Shown: positions 45,934 to 55,387 of the stretch, piece by piece
Layout: every line of letters starts with the position of its first letter
How positions within the stretch are numbered: the stretch's first letter is position 1
Assembly (NCBI RefSeq): GCF_002441695.1
Contig: NZ_JXJW01000017.1
Span: forward strand, 1 to 61,898
DNA length: 61,898 nucleotides
Direction: 5' to 3'
Source of the DNA: Pseudolactococcus piscium
GTDB lineage: Bacteria > Bacillota > Bacilli > Lactobacillales > Streptococcaceae
The notes under the pieces: generated by a model
The model's input: only the letters and a program-made list of their open reading frames with translations
What the model was told of the DNA's origin: nothing
The model's database searches: none
Translations under genes and position numbers: made by a program

Positions 45934-46722
45934 CTAAGCTGCTGCTGGATCCGCGATTAATTCGTAAGTGATCGTCGTGGTATAAGTATCTGATTCTTTA
46001 ACAGAAGTATTTGGAATAAATAATTTTACACCTTTGGTAATTTGACCTTTGATAGGTGTCGCCTTACCCTCTGTATCTACTTTGTAATCTACGATTCCCT
46101 CTTCTAATTCGCTACCAAAACCAAGACTCCATGATCCAATACCTGTTGTCAACTCTGCAGTCGCAAGGTCTTGTGCTCCGGATGATAAGGTAATATCACC
46201 AGAAGCAGCTTTAGGGGCACCGGCTTCAGCATCATAAAATAGATTAGAGAATGTAATCGTAGCACCAGCCAATTCTTTTTTGTTATCTCGTGTTGACTGA
46301 AAAGGTGTATCTTGCTTAACTGTTAATTTCCAGCCTTTTCGTTCAGACCCTCTATTATCTGATACTGAGATAAAAGGTAAAAATTCAATGCCTTTACTAT
46401 CTATATCCGCTTTAGCAAAAAAAGCTGCATCTGACTTCAACTGAGTACCAAATTTTAAATTAGGTGCATAAGAAATCATTAATTCCGCACCCTCTGGATT
46501 TAGAGTTGGAGTTGGTATTTTATCTGGATCAGGTTTTGGTCCTGGTGGTGTTGGTGGTGTCGGGGTATCTGATTTTATAAATGTAAGATCAGATTTTGTT
46601 TTGGCATGCAACGCATCGGGATATGTGTCATCCGCATTAATAACTGTTGCATTCATGAGGACACCCCCAGTCACAATACTTGTTAAAATAAGCGTTCTTT
46701 TTAATAACATTCTTAATTCCAT
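45934..46722 (-). CDS. Small WxL-domain surface protein (arm B)
   Basis: A 262-residue secreted protein with a signal peptide (LLKRTLILTSIVTGGVLMNA), a Pro-rich linker, and the WxL domain with GWKLTV and GSWSLGF. The C-terminus (SDTYTTTITYELIADP) is identical to the arm A copy. The ATG at 46722 after AAAGGAG is taken; an in-frame ORF further upstream is excluded. First gene of cluster B. Confidence 0.9.
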   Translation of the reverse strand: MELRMLLKRTLILTSIVTGGVLMNATVINADDTYPDALHAKTKSDLTFIKSDTPTPPTPPGPKPDPDKIPTPTLNPEGAELMISYAPNLKFGTQLKSDAAFFAKADIDSKGIEFLPFISVSDNRGSERKGWKLTVKQDTPFQSTRDNKKELAGATITFSNLFYDAEAGAPKAASGDITLSSGAQDLATAELTTGIGSWSLGFGSELEEGIVDYKVDTEGKATPIKGQITKGVKLFIPNTSVKESDTYTTTITYELIADPAAA

Positions 46723-46767
46723 GAAATTTTCTATCTCCTTTATTCTATTAAGTTGTAGTATAATATC

Positions 46768-46796
46768 ATTATATAAGGCTGCCATCTAATTGTCAA
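46768..46796 (-). promoter_or_regulatory. Promoter of WxL cluster B
   Basis: Minus strand: -35 TTGACA (46791-46796), 17-base spacer, -10 TATAAT (46768-46773). The leader to the start codon has the same order of sequences as cluster A (TAATGATATT, ACAACTTAAT, AAAGGAGA, AGAAAATTTC). Confidence 0.9.
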
Positions 46797-46883
46797 TACT
46801 TAAATGAGATTATTTTTATTTTTTAATATTAGACTTCGTTTATGTGAAAAAGAAAAGACTGTCATCCGTTTTGTTTAAATAAC

Positions 46884-46927
46884 GAAAAAAAGATAAGATA
46901 CAAGTAATGAAGTATCTTATCTTTTTA
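46884..46927. terminator. Outer-flank terminator of arm B
   Basis: AGATAAGATAC-10-base loop-GTATCTTATCT with A and T runs. It terminates queH or isolates the cluster, and mirrors the hairpin at 36111-36157. Confidence 0.85.
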
Positions 46928-46984
46928 TACTAAATCGGCTTATCGCTCATGTCTTTTAACTAAATCTATTCATAGATTCTTATC

Positions 46985-47704
46985 TTATTCTGTCAGGTAA
47001 GCTTTGGCTGCTGCATTCACTGCTTTCAGATCAACTCCTTGCTGCTTGGCGGCAAATACACAGCCGCAGTAACACTGACGATAAATATCATATTCCCCAC
47101 ACATGTCTACTGAACGACGGTAGCCATTATTTTTCTTGAAGTCACTCGGTAGATAATTCACAGCATAAATTTTTTGCATATCCAAGCCAACTTCATTAAT
47201 CACTTGGCTATTTTTATGAGGCGAAACAGTCAGGGCACTGCCAAAGTAGTCAAAACCGAGTGCTTGCGCTTTTTCAGCAACGATGTCCAGACGCATTTGA
47301 AAACAAGCTGTACAGCGTTTGCCACCCTCAAGTTCAGATTCAAGTCCCTTAGCCATGACCATCTGGTTAAAAACAGCTGGTTCATAGGGACTCGACATAA
47401 AGCCGACCTTTGCGCCCGTTCTTTGATTAAAGGTCTCGACAAAGTCTTTTTGGACTTGCTCTCTTCGGCTATACTCACTTGCTGGATGGATATTAGAGTT
47501 GGCAAATAGAATCGTCACATCCGCATAGCTGGATAAGTACTCTAGACTATACGTACTACAAGGGGCACAACAACTATGCAGTAAGATGCTTGGCCGAACC
47601 TGCTGTAACTGCCAGTCTGCCATCACTTCTTGTAATACCTTATCATAGTTGACTTTCTGACCAGCTTTATATGTCCTTAAAATTTCTGTCGAATCTTTCA
47701 TCAT
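46985..47704 (-). CDS. queH: Epoxyqueuosine reductase QueH
   Basis: A 239-residue enzyme of the last step of queuosine tRNA modification (epoxyqueuosine to queuosine), a non-orthologous replacement for QueG. Cys ligands are visible: HSCCAPCST (about residues 44-52), KRCTACFQMRL (about 130-140), and MCGEYDIYRQCYCGC near the C-terminus. The start is taken at 47704 (MMKDSTEI); the second Met is equally possible. It is a standalone gene between the WxL locus and dnaX. Confidence 0.93.
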   Translation of the reverse strand: MMKDSTEILRTYKAGQKVNYDKVLQEVMADWQLQQVRPSILLHSCCAPCSTYSLEYLSSYADVTILFANSNIHPASEYSRREQVQKDFVETFNQRTGAKVGFMSSPYEPAVFNQMVMAKGLESELEGGKRCTACFQMRLDIVAEKAQALGFDYFGSALTVSPHKNSQVINEVGLDMQKIYAVNYLPSDFKKNNGYRRSVDMCGEYDIYRQCYCGCVFAAKQQGVDLKAVNAAAKAYLTE

Positions 47705-47788
47705 TGGTCCTTTTATATACCCTATCCTATGCTTATCAAATCACTTAGCCACTCACGAGTTAAAACCACACTTGTCCATCACCAGTTG

Positions 47789-49435
47789 CTAATCCGCTAT
47801 AATTTCAACAACATCTCCAAATAAAGCTTGTGCTTGGTCAATGATTGGGTTATCTGATTCTTTTTTTGTCACATCTTGTTCCTGATCTGTAGCCGAAGGT
47901 GCATCCGAATCAGTTTTTTTCGTCTTTTGCAAGGCCGCATACTCAGTTCGGATTGCTAGCCAATCATCACTCGTTAAGGCGATGATTTCAGGGGCAAAGC
48001 CGACGATATTTGACATATAATTGCCAAATTGCACTTTTAGTTCTTCATTTTGAACTGCTTTTTGGGCAATAAACTCACTTTCAAAGGTCACAACAACAAA
48101 TTCTCTTGAGGCGGCAACTGCTGAGGTACTTTGCAACATTGACTTGCCAAATCCACTATCAAAGGAGTTAATGACCTCTTCCCATGCACCTTGAATCGCT
48201 GTTCTAGCTTCGTTTGTTGCTTGGGATAGTGCCTTAAAGACGAAGTCTTTACTGAAGTAGCTAGCACTAGACTTTGCTGTGACTTTCTTTTCAGTCACAG
48301 CTTGTTCAGTCCTAGGCATCGTCGTGAACTCGCCCGAAGCAAGCTTACGACTTAAATCAGCAACTTGTGCTTGCAAGTCAGTAATAGCAGTCGTATAATC
48401 AGCTGTTTTTAGAGACTCAGACAACCTCATGGTCATGACGTCAGCAGCAATTTTTTCTTGTGTTGTTTGCTTCAAGGTTTGCAAGGTTTGTGTCGCGATA
48501 TCAATCCAGTTAAAAACTTGTGCTTTGGCTACAGGGAGTGTCGCTTGATCTGCTAAAAGCATATCCCGAAAATGCCCCATCAAATCCTCGGTAAAGCGGA
48601 TCATATTTTTTCCGTCACCAAAAATTTGATCTAACTGAGCAAGGGCCTCCTCGACTTTCTCTTCTGAGATCGCCATAATGTAGGCCGCTAAAGCCTGCTT
48701 TGAAATGGCACCTGTCACTAATAAAGCAACATCCAGGGTCAAACCATTTTCGCTAAAGCTTAAGGCTTGGTCAAGTGTTGATAGGGCATCACGCATGCCG
48801 CCATCAGCTGCAGTCGCAATCAAGTCTATGGCATCTGTTTCAAATGTGACTGCTTCTTGTGTCAATATATCGGCTAAATGCTGACTAATATCGACTGATG
48901 TGATTGCTCTAAAGGCGAACCGTTGGACGCGTGATAGAATGGTAGCTGGTATTTTCTGAATTTCAGTTGTTGCCAATACAAAAACGACATTTTCAGTTGG
49001 TTCTTCAAGCGTTTTGAGTAGGGCATTAAAGGCCCCTGTCGTCAGCATGTGCACCTCATCTATAATATAAACTTTATAGGTAGCACGAGATGGTGCATAG
49101 GTCGATTTGTCTCGGATTTCACGGATTTCATCTACACCATTATTCGACGCAGCATCCAGCTCAATCACATCCTCAAGGGAGCCATTGGTAACACCTTGAC
49201 AGATTTCACAGTGATTGCAAGGCTCACCGGCTACTTGATTTGGACAGTTAATCGCTTTTGCAAAAATTTTTGCAGCTGATGTTTTACCTGTTCCCCTAGG
49301 ACCAGAGAAGAGATAGGCATGCGAGATTTGATTTGTGACGATGGCATTCTTTAATGTTTTCGACACGACTTCTTGGCCGACCATGTCATCAAAGCGCTGG
49401 CTTCGGTACTTACGATATAGGGCTTGATAGCTCAT
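47789..49435 (-). CDS. dnaX: DNA polymerase III subunit gamma/tau
   Basis: A 548-residue clamp-loader ATPase. Motifs are YRSQRFDDMVGQ, Walker A GPRGTGKTSAAKI, the zinc site CPNQVAGEPCNHCEIC (Cys ligands), DEVHMLT (Walker B) and the sensor region. The C-terminal third (about 370-548) is tau-specific. The ATG overlaps by 4 bases the upstream msrC gene stop. Length is typical for a full gamma/tau; I see no obvious slippery sequence for a shorter form. Confidence 0.96.
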   Translation of the reverse strand: MSYQALYRKYRSQRFDDMVGQEVVSKTLKNAIVTNQISHAYLFSGPRGTGKTSAAKIFAKAINCPNQVAGEPCNHCEICQGVTNGSLEDVIELDAASNNGVDEIREIRDKSTYAPSRATYKVYIIDEVHMLTTGAFNALLKTLEEPTENVVFVLATTEIQKIPATILSRVQRFAFRAITSVDISQHLADILTQEAVTFETDAIDLIATAADGGMRDALSTLDQALSFSENGLTLDVALLVTGAISKQALAAYIMAISEEKVEEALAQLDQIFGDGKNMIRFTEDLMGHFRDMLLADQATLPVAKAQVFNWIDIATQTLQTLKQTTQEKIAADVMTMRLSESLKTADYTTAITDLQAQVADLSRKLASGEFTTMPRTEQAVTEKKVTAKSSASYFSKDFVFKALSQATNEARTAIQGAWEEVINSFDSGFGKSMLQSTSAVAASREFVVVTFESEFIAQKAVQNEELKVQFGNYMSNIVGFAPEIIALTSDDWLAIRTEYAALQKTKKTDSDAPSATDQEQDVTKKESDNPIIDQAQALFGDVVEIIAD

Positions 49436-49941
49436 TTTTCATCCTTTGCTTCAATTGAAAATTGATTAAAATGCCAAGTCGTTTTATCAATTAATAGCTG
49501 GCAAAATTGCTCAAGAAACTCACGATCGATTTGGTCATACCCCTTGATGATAGTGGCATCTAGATCAAGGACACCGAGTAACTTCCCATGTTTAACCATG
49601 GGAACGACAATCTCAGAACGGGCTGCTGCATCACAAGCGATATAGTTTTGATGCAAGCTGACATCATCCACGATGATTGTCTTATTTTCACTGGCAGCTT
49701 GACCACAAACACCTTTACCAAGGGTAATATTGACACACGAGATACCGCCTTGAAAAGGCCCTAAAACAAGTTTTTCACCATCAAATAAGTAGAAGCCTAC
49801 AAATACTTGATCAGTCAGGACTTGTGATAAGAGGGCACATGCATTTGCTAAATTGGATAGGGCATTTCCCGTTTCATCAAGCAGTGCATCAAGTTGCAAC
49901 AGGGCTAGCTCATATTTTTCTTGTCTCGACATCTTTTTCAC
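49432..49941 (-). CDS. msrC: Free methionine-(R)-sulfoxide reductase (GAF type)
   Basis: A 169-residue GAF-domain enzyme that reduces free Met-R-sulfoxide. The conserved features are CVNITLGKGVCG (two catalytic/resolving Cys, about residues 69-80) and the IACDAAARSEIVVP segment (Cys about 103). Family length is about 160. It lies just upstream of dnaX with a 4-base overlap, an arrangement seen in streptococci and lactococci. Helps repair oxidised methionine. Confidence 0.9.
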   Translation of the reverse strand: MKKMSRQEKYELALLQLDALLDETGNALSNLANACALLSQVLTDQVFVGFYLFDGEKLVLGPFQGGISCVNITLGKGVCGQAASENKTIIVDDVSLHQNYIACDAAARSEIVVPMVKHGKLLGVLDLDATIIKGYDQIDREFLEQFCQLLIDKTTWHFNQFSIEAKDEK

Positions 49942-49951
49942 CTGACTTTTC

Positions 49952-49960
49952 TGATATAAT
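49952..49960 (+). promoter_or_regulatory. Extended -10 promoter of the chorismate mutase operon
   Basis: TGA-TATAAT (TATAAT at 49955-49960). Transcription would start near 49967, leaving about 85 bases before the start codon. Confidence 0.7.
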
Positions 49961-49967
49961 AGTTGTT

Positions 49968-50035
49968 ATAGACCACGCTAAACCAGTACATGTTCCCATA
50001 CCTGGTAGATTAAAGTCTCTCGTCTATTATTATAT
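49968..50035 (+). promoter_or_regulatory. Structured leader of the chorismate mutase operon
   Basis: Within the leader, AGAC pairs with GTCT (about 49970/50015), enclosing ACCAG with CTGGT (about 49982/50001). A second GTCTAT about 50022 can compete for ATAGAC. This suggests two alternative folds upstream of a GGAG ribosome-binding site. It does not match any riboswitch class I can name, including the fluoride class. Confidence 0.55.
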
Positions 50036-50053
50036 CAAATTTTGGAGATAAAA

Positions 50054-50323
50054 ATGAACCTTGATGAAATTCGCGTCGATATAGATGCATTAGATAATCA
50101 ACTGATTGACCTTTTAGAAAAACGGATGCACCTCGTCTCACAAGTTGCCACTTTCAAGAAAATGACCGGTGGTCGTGTCCTTGATAACACACGAGAGCTC
50201 ATTATTTTAGAAAAAGTCGCCAATCATGTTCAAGACCCTATCTTTACAGAAACTATCGTCAATACCTTTAAAGATATCCTTAAGAATTCACGGTATTATC
50301 AGGAAACTGCTTTAAAAGATTAG
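50054..50323 (+). CDS. Chorismate mutase (AroQ class)
   Basis: An 89-residue all-helical AroQ-type chorismate mutase that converts chorismate to prephenate for Phe/Tyr synthesis. Active-site residues fit the family: LDEIRVDIDALDNQLIDLLE, KRMHLVSQVATFKK (the Arg-Lys pair) and a C-terminal REL/VANH region. The ATG at 50054 is preferred because TTTGGAGATAAAA lies before it. It overlaps no gene and is followed after 5 bases by the CLC gene. Confidence 0.93.
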   Translation: MNLDEIRVDIDALDNQLIDLLEKRMHLVSQVATFKKMTGGRVLDNTRELIILEKVANHVQDPIFTETIVNTFKDILKNSRYYQETALKD

Positions 50324-50328
50324 AACGG

Positions 50329-51546
50329 ATGCACATCATGAGACTTGATTATCGCGATACTGCGATTTGGGCATTACTGGCTGTGCTTATTGGTCTGATT
50401 ACAGGTGTTCTTGATGCAGTATTTGGGCGTATATTATTAGCCGTATCTAGCTTTCGTAGCGATCACTTCTACTATCTCATCCCATTTTTAGCCCTTGCCG
50501 GTCTTGCCACTGTCTATATCTATCAACGATTCGGTAAGCGAGCTAACAAAGGCATGGGACTTGTCTTCAGTATTGCTAACCAGTCAGATGAGACTATCCC
50601 TAGACGCTTGATTCCGATTGCCATGCTGACAACCTGGTTGACCCACCTGTTTGGTGGGTCTGCTGGTCGTGAGGGTGTCGCGATTCAGATTGGGGCAAGT
50701 GTTGCTAACTATTTAGGTGACTTAGCCAAGGTTAAAAATCGGCATATCATGGTCATGGTAGGCATGGCGGCGGGTTTCTCTGGCTTATTTCAAACACCTT
50801 TAGCAGCCACTTTATTTGCAGCTGAAGTCATCGTTGCAGGTAGTATTTACTATCAGGCTATTTTACCCGCACTGATTGCAAGTCTTGTTGCAGCCCAAAC
50901 TTCGCATTTTCTTGGCCTAGAAAAATTTTCGATTGCTGTCAGCAAACTGCCAACACTCAATTTGCTCATTATCATAAAACTAGTTGTGATTGGGATTGCT
51001 TTTGGGCTAACAGGATTTATCTTTTCTTGGCTATTAGGCAAGACGAAAGCTAGATTAAGCACTTTACTGCCTAATCCTTATCTTAAAATCGCTGTAGGTA
51101 GTGTGATACTATCCGTCTTATTTGTCGTTTTTGATCACGGGCGCTATTCTGGTTTGGGGACGAATTTAATCTCCACTACTTTTAGTGGGGGGCCGATTTT
51201 TGCTTGGGACTTTATCATCAAACTATTGCTTACGATACTGACCTTGTCTATCGGCTTTCAAGGTGGTGAAGTCACCCCACTCTTTGCCATCGGGGCCACA
51301 CTTGGTATGGTATTAGGTACTCTAATGGGCCTGCCCTTGATATTTGTAGCCGCATTGGGCTATGCTGCAGTTTTTGCTGCAGCCACTAACACATTTTTTG
51401 CACCACTCCTGATCGGATGTGAAGTCTTTGGTTTTTCACTCCTGCCCTATTTGTTTATCACAATCTCAGTCAGTTATGCCTTAAATTTTAATCACTCCAT
51501 CTATACAACACAGAAAATACGACAAATCCAGAAACCAGATCACTAA
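50329..51546 (+). CDS. CLC-family chloride/fluoride transporter
   Basis: A 405-residue CLC protein with about ten helices. GGSAGREGVAIQIG includes the gating Glu (GREG). In place of the GSGIP helix, NKGMGLVFSIANQ is seen, with a Met where Cl-selective members have Ser. This resembles the fluoride-specific CLC(F) branch, but I am not certain. The late GYAAVFAAATNTFFAP helix is typical. A CLC gene after a chorismate mutase is a recurrent streptococcal order. Either of two close ATGs (50329, 50338) could start it. Confidence 0.88.
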   Translation: MHIMRLDYRDTAIWALLAVLIGLITGVLDAVFGRILLAVSSFRSDHFYYLIPFLALAGLATVYIYQRFGKRANKGMGLVFSIANQSDETIPRRLIPIAMLTTWLTHLFGGSAGREGVAIQIGASVANYLGDLAKVKNRHIMVMVGMAAGFSGLFQTPLAATLFAAEVIVAGSIYYQAILPALIASLVAAQTSHFLGLEKFSIAVSKLPTLNLLIIIKLVVIGIAFGLTGFIFSWLLGKTKARLSTLLPNPYLKIAVGSVILSVLFVVFDHGRYSGLGTNLISTTFSGGPIFAWDFIIKLLLTILTLSIGFQGGEVTPLFAIGATLGMVLGTLMGLPLIFVAALGYAAVFAAATNTFFAPLLIGCEVFGFSLLPYLFITISVSYALNFNHSIYTTQKIRQIQKPDH

Positions 51547-51590
51547 TGTGGGCTGGTTTTTGCATGGCAAGCATATTATCTAGTCATACA

Positions 51591-51634
51591 AAAAGACCTA
51601 CTATATTAACTAAACTTAGTATAGTAGGTCTTTT
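51591..51634. terminator. Bidirectional terminator
   Basis: A 15-bp stem, AAAAGACCTACTATA with its complement, serves both the CLC gene (+) and glnN (-). Confidence 0.95.
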
Positions 51635-51652
51635 ATAATCATAACTTGTTGC

Positions 51653-53764
51653 TTAAACTTCAAACATCAAATCGCCATATGATGGCATTGGCCATGCTTC
51701 TTTGTCGACGATCATTTCAAGCTTATCAACAGGTGCACGAAGGGCATCCATTGCCTTGAAGACAACTTCGTTATAGAAGCGAGCTTGTACTTTGCCTTCT
51801 TCTTTTTGAGTTGCTTGATCTGTCACTGCCTTAAGCTCAGTAAGTGCTGACTTAGTTACTTTAAGTAAGTCAGATACTTCTCCTAAAATATCAGCCTGAA
51901 CACTAGCATCGCTACCAGCTGCCTTGACTGCAATCACAGTATCAGCTAATGACTTAGTATATTTGATGACAGCAGGAATAATTTGTTTAGTTGCCATATC
52001 GATCATGGTTAAGGCTTCGATATTGATAACTTTAGCATAATTTTCATACTTAACTTCTTCACGCGCTTTTAACTCAGTTGGTGTCAAGACGCCATAATTG
52101 TCAAACAAGTTGATCACGTCTTCAGATTCCAAAACTTCTGTCGCATCAACAATCGATTTAAGATTTGGCAGACCACGTTTTTCAGCTTCGACAACCCACT
52201 CGTCAGAGTAGCCATCGCCATTAAAGATGATTCGGCTATGTGCTTTCGCATATTCAGAAATTAATGCATCTACTTCTGCATCGAAATCAGTCGCTTTTGC
52301 CAGACGTTCTGATGCATCATCAAAGGCTTCTGCCACAATCGTGTTCAAGACAATATTTGGTGAGGCGATCGAATCACGTGACCCAACCATACGGAATTCA
52401 AATTTATTACCTGTAAAGGCAAATGGAGATGTTCTGTTACGGTCAGTTGCATCTTTAGTGATATCTTTCAAAGCAGAAGAACCAGTTGTTAAGAAGCCAC
52501 CCTCAATAGATGTTGAAGCTGAACCAGTTTCAATATATTGGTTAATAATATCTTCTAACTGTGATCCCAAAAAGACTGAGATGATTGCTGGTGGGGCTTC
52601 GTTTGCACCTAAACGGTGGTCATTACCTGGATCTGCTGCAGATTCACGTAGCAAGCCAGCATATTTATCCACTGCCTTAATGATCGCTGCAAGTACAAGT
52701 ATGAACTGTTTATTTTCATGTGGTGTGTCACCTGGTTCAAGCAAGTTTTCACCAGTATCTGTCACAAGTGACCAGTTATTATGCTTACCAGAGCCATTTA
52801 CCCCAGCAAATGGTTTTTCATGGAGTAAACATTTCATATCATGTTGGCAAGCAATCCGTTTTAAAGTTTGCATAACAACTTGGTTTTGATCGACAGCAAC
52901 GTTTGCATTGGCATAGATCGGTGCAATTTCATGTTGCGCTGGCGCAACTTCATTATGCTGTGTCTTAGAGGTTACGCCAACTTTCCAAAGCTCTTCATTG
53001 ATATTTTTCATGAAGCCGGCTACACGTTGACGAATCGTACCGAAGTAGTGATCATCTAGCTCTTGACCTTTAGGTGCTGGTGCACCAAATAAGGTACGAC
53101 CAGTGTAGATCAAGTCTTTACGTTGTTCAAATTTGGCAGCATCTACTAAGAAATATTCTTGTTCAGCACCGACAGAAGGCGCCACTTTTTTAGCACTTGT
53201 ATTACCGAAAAGACGGAGTAATTTAATAGATGAATCAGAAATAACTTGCATAGAACGTAACAACGGTGCTTTTTGGTCCAATGCTTCGCCATTATATGAA
53301 TAGAAAGCAGTTGGAATTAAGAGTGTTGTTCCTGCGGCATCATGACGAACAAATACTGAAGAGGTTGTATCCCATACAGTATAGCCACGTGCTTCAAAAG
53401 TCACACGTAAACCACCAGAAGGAAATGAAGAGCCATCAGGTTCGCCTTTGATCAACTCTTTACCTGAAAAAGCAGTTACGACACTGCCATCAGCTTTTGG
53501 TGCTGTGATAAATGAGTCTTGCTTTTCAGCTGTAACACCAGTAAGTGGTTGAAAGAGATGCGCGAAATGTGTTGCACCTTTAGCAATCGCCCAAGTACGG
53601 ATTTCATTTGCAATCACATCGGCTGTTGCAAGATCAAGGTCTCGTCCTTCATCAATTGATTTTTTAAATTGTTTGTAAACACTTTTAGGTAAACGCTCTT
53701 GCATGACTGCATCCGTGAAAACATCCTCAGCAAAGATTTCTGGAATATTGACTTTGTCCATCAT
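51653..53764 (-). CDS. glnN: Type III glutamine synthetase (GlnN)
   Basis: A 703-residue GSIII enzyme making glutamine from glutamate, ammonia and ATP. It is the long, distinct GlnN type (about 700 residues) rather than GSI. The motifs include FEARGYTVWDTTS, GAEQEYFLVD, NEVAPAQHEIAPIYANANVA, HEKPFAGVNGSGKHNNWSL and NRTSPFAFTGNKFEFR. The first two codons are both Met; GGAGAATTTA precedes the start. A GlnR-type operator overlaps its transcription start. The cell has both this and a GSI (glnA) close by. Confidence 0.96.
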   Translation of the reverse strand: MMDKVNIPEIFAEDVFTDAVMQERLPKSVYKQFKKSIDEGRDLDLATADVIANEIRTWAIAKGATHFAHLFQPLTGVTAEKQDSFITAPKADGSVVTAFSGKELIKGEPDGSSFPSGGLRVTFEARGYTVWDTTSSVFVRHDAAGTTLLIPTAFYSYNGEALDQKAPLLRSMQVISDSSIKLLRLFGNTSAKKVAPSVGAEQEYFLVDAAKFEQRKDLIYTGRTLFGAPAPKGQELDDHYFGTIRQRVAGFMKNINEELWKVGVTSKTQHNEVAPAQHEIAPIYANANVAVDQNQVVMQTLKRIACQHDMKCLLHEKPFAGVNGSGKHNNWSLVTDTGENLLEPGDTPHENKQFILVLAAIIKAVDKYAGLLRESAADPGNDHRLGANEAPPAIISVFLGSQLEDIINQYIETGSASTSIEGGFLTTGSSALKDITKDATDRNRTSPFAFTGNKFEFRMVGSRDSIASPNIVLNTIVAEAFDDASERLAKATDFDAEVDALISEYAKAHSRIIFNGDGYSDEWVVEAEKRGLPNLKSIVDATEVLESEDVINLFDNYGVLTPTELKAREEVKYENYAKVINIEALTMIDMATKQIIPAVIKYTKSLADTVIAVKAAGSDASVQADILGEVSDLLKVTKSALTELKAVTDQATQKEEGKVQARFYNEVVFKAMDALRAPVDKLEMIVDKEAWPMPSYGDLMFEV

Positions 53765-53786
53765 TAAATTCTCCTGACATTCTATA

Positions 53787-53838
53787 TGTGATAAGTTCTA
53801 ACACTAATCATTATACATTTTTTTCGATGCGAATGCAA
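53787..53838 (-). promoter_or_regulatory. glnN promoter with GlnR operator
   Basis: The GlnR/TnrA-type box TGTGA-TAAGTTC-TAACA (53787-53803; matches TGTNA-N7-TNACA) lies downstream of -10 TATAAT (53810-53815) and -35 TTGCAT (53833-53838), spacer 17. A box between the -10 and the gene is where a repressor would block initiation. Confidence 0.85.
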
Positions 53839-53886
53839 CAATAGTTGTAATTTTTAGAATTTTCTTTTTTTATGCTATTTTTTCTA

Positions 53887-53930
53887 TAAAAAAATACAAG
53901 ATGCGCATCTAAATGCGCTGTCTTGTATTT
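53887..53930 (-). terminator. Terminator of glnA
   Basis: Minus strand: AATACAAGA...TCTTGTATT with an inner GCGCAT/ATGCGC stem and a run of seven T. Confidence 0.92.
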
Positions 53931-53947
53931 GATCGAATTGCTTAGTT

Positions 53948-55288
53948 TTAATATAAATCGAGGTAGTTATCCACTTCCCACTGGGAAACGAACTGTGCAT
54001 AGGATGCCCATTCTACTTTTTTCGTTTCGACAAAGTTCGTATAGATATGCTCACCGAGGGCTGACTTGACAACCTCATCCTCACGCAATGCTTTGACGGC
54101 ATTATGTAGGGTTGATGGTAGATCACTAATACCAACTGCTTTGCGCTCATCACCTGTCATCATGTAAATATTATTTTCGACTGGTGCAGGTGCTTCAAGC
54201 TTGCGGTCAATACCATCTAATCCACATTCAAGTAAGACAGCCATCGCTAAATAAGGATTAGCTGTCGGATCAACTGAACGGAGTTCCAAGCGTGTGCCCA
54301 TACCACGTGATGCTGGGACACGAACAAGTGGCGAACGATTACGTCCTGCCCAAGCAATATAAACAGGTGCTTCATAACCAGGGACTAATCGCTTGTAAGA
54401 ATTCACTGTCGGATTTGTAATCGCTGTGAAGTTATAGGCATGATCTAAAACACCACCAAGGAAATGATAAGCCGTCTCAGATAGTTCTAGTTCTCCTTTA
54501 GGATCATAAAAGACATTATCACCTGCTTGATTAAACAAGGACATGTTACAGTGCATGCCGCTACCATTTATCCCAAACTTAGGTTTTGCCATGAAGGTCG
54601 CGTGTAGCCCATGCGCACGTGCAACTGTCTTAACAACGAGTTTAAAAATCTGGATATTATCACATGCTGCTAAAACATTTGTATACTTAAAATCAATCTC
54701 ATGTTGCCCCACCGCAACCTCATGGTGGCTAGCCTCTACTTCAAACCCTAAATCTGTCAAGACGTTAACAATCTCACGGCGCGTATTATCAGCTGAGTCT
54801 GTTGGTGCCAAATCAAAGTAACCACCTTGATCATTCACTTCAAGTGTTGGATTCCCTTGTGTATCTAATTTGAATAAGAAGAACTCGGGTTCTGGTCCAA
54901 GATTAAAAGATTTAAATCCTGTCTCTTCCATATGCCTAAGCGCACGTTTCAAGTTACCTCGTGGATCTCCAGCAAAAGGGGTCCCATCGGGATTATAAAC
55001 ATCACAGATCAAGCCCGCTACTTTCCCATTTTCATCTCCCCATGGAAAAATAATCCAAGTGTCTAGATCTGGATAGAGGTACATGTCCGACTCATTAATT
55101 CGTACAAACCCTTCGATAGAGGACCCATCAAACATCATTTTATTATTTAAGATTTTTGCTAACTGCTCTTGTGTTGCAGGCACTTCAACATTTTTTAATG
55201 TCCCTAAAATATCCGTGAACATCAAGCGTAAGAATGTGACATTCTTTTCTTTAACTTCTCTTAAAATATCTGTCGTAGTCGTTACCAT
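53948..55288 (-). CDS. glnA: Type I glutamine synthetase
   Basis: A 446-residue GSI enzyme (glutamate + ammonia + ATP to glutamine), the main ammonium-assimilating enzyme of Firmicutes. Motifs include [47 protein letters not shown] and [17 protein letters not shown]. The C-terminal adenylylation loop of proteobacterial GlnA is absent, as expected. It lies immediately after glnR in the usual glnRA operon; the start follows AAAGGAGATACCAG. Confidence 0.97.
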   Translation of the reverse strand: MVTTTTDILREVKEKNVTFLRLMFTDILGTLKNVEVPATQEQLAKILNNKMMFDGSSIEGFVRINESDMYLYPDLDTWIIFPWGDENGKVAGLICDVYNPDGTPFAGDPRGNLKRALRHMEETGFKSFNLGPEPEFFLFKLDTQGNPTLEVNDQGGYFDLAPTDSADNTRREIVNVLTDLGFEVEASHHEVAVGQHEIDFKYTNVLAACDNIQIFKLVVKTVARAHGLHATFMAKPKFGINGSGMHCNMSLFNQAGDNVFYDPKGELELSETAYHFLGGVLDHAYNFTAITNPTVNSYKRLVPGYEAPVYIAWAGRNRSPLVRVPASRGMGTRLELRSVDPTANPYLAMAVLLECGLDGIDRKLEAPAPVENNIYMMTGDERKAVGISDLPSTLHNAVKALREDEVVKSALGEHIYTNFVETKKVEWASYAQFVSQWEVDNYLDLY

Positions 55289-55331
55289 CTGGTATCTCCT
55301 TTATTCCATTTACAGCTTATTAGCTGCATAT

Positions 55332-55365
55332 AAAAAGAGTGTCTATCATGACAAACATCTCTTTT
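55332..55365 (-). terminator. Weak intra-operon hairpin between glnR and glnA
   Basis: Minus strand: imperfect AAAGAGATGT/ACACTCTTT stem followed by TTTTTATA. It may adjust the glnA to glnR ratio. Confidence 0.5.
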
Positions 55366-55387
55366 AGTTTCTCTCATCTGCCAAAAC

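Noticed and set aside
49968-50053. Fluoride riboswitch upstream of the chorismate mutase-CLC pair
   Set aside because: The conserved GGNGAUGG and following GAUGGC elements of that class are not present, although the genes would fit.
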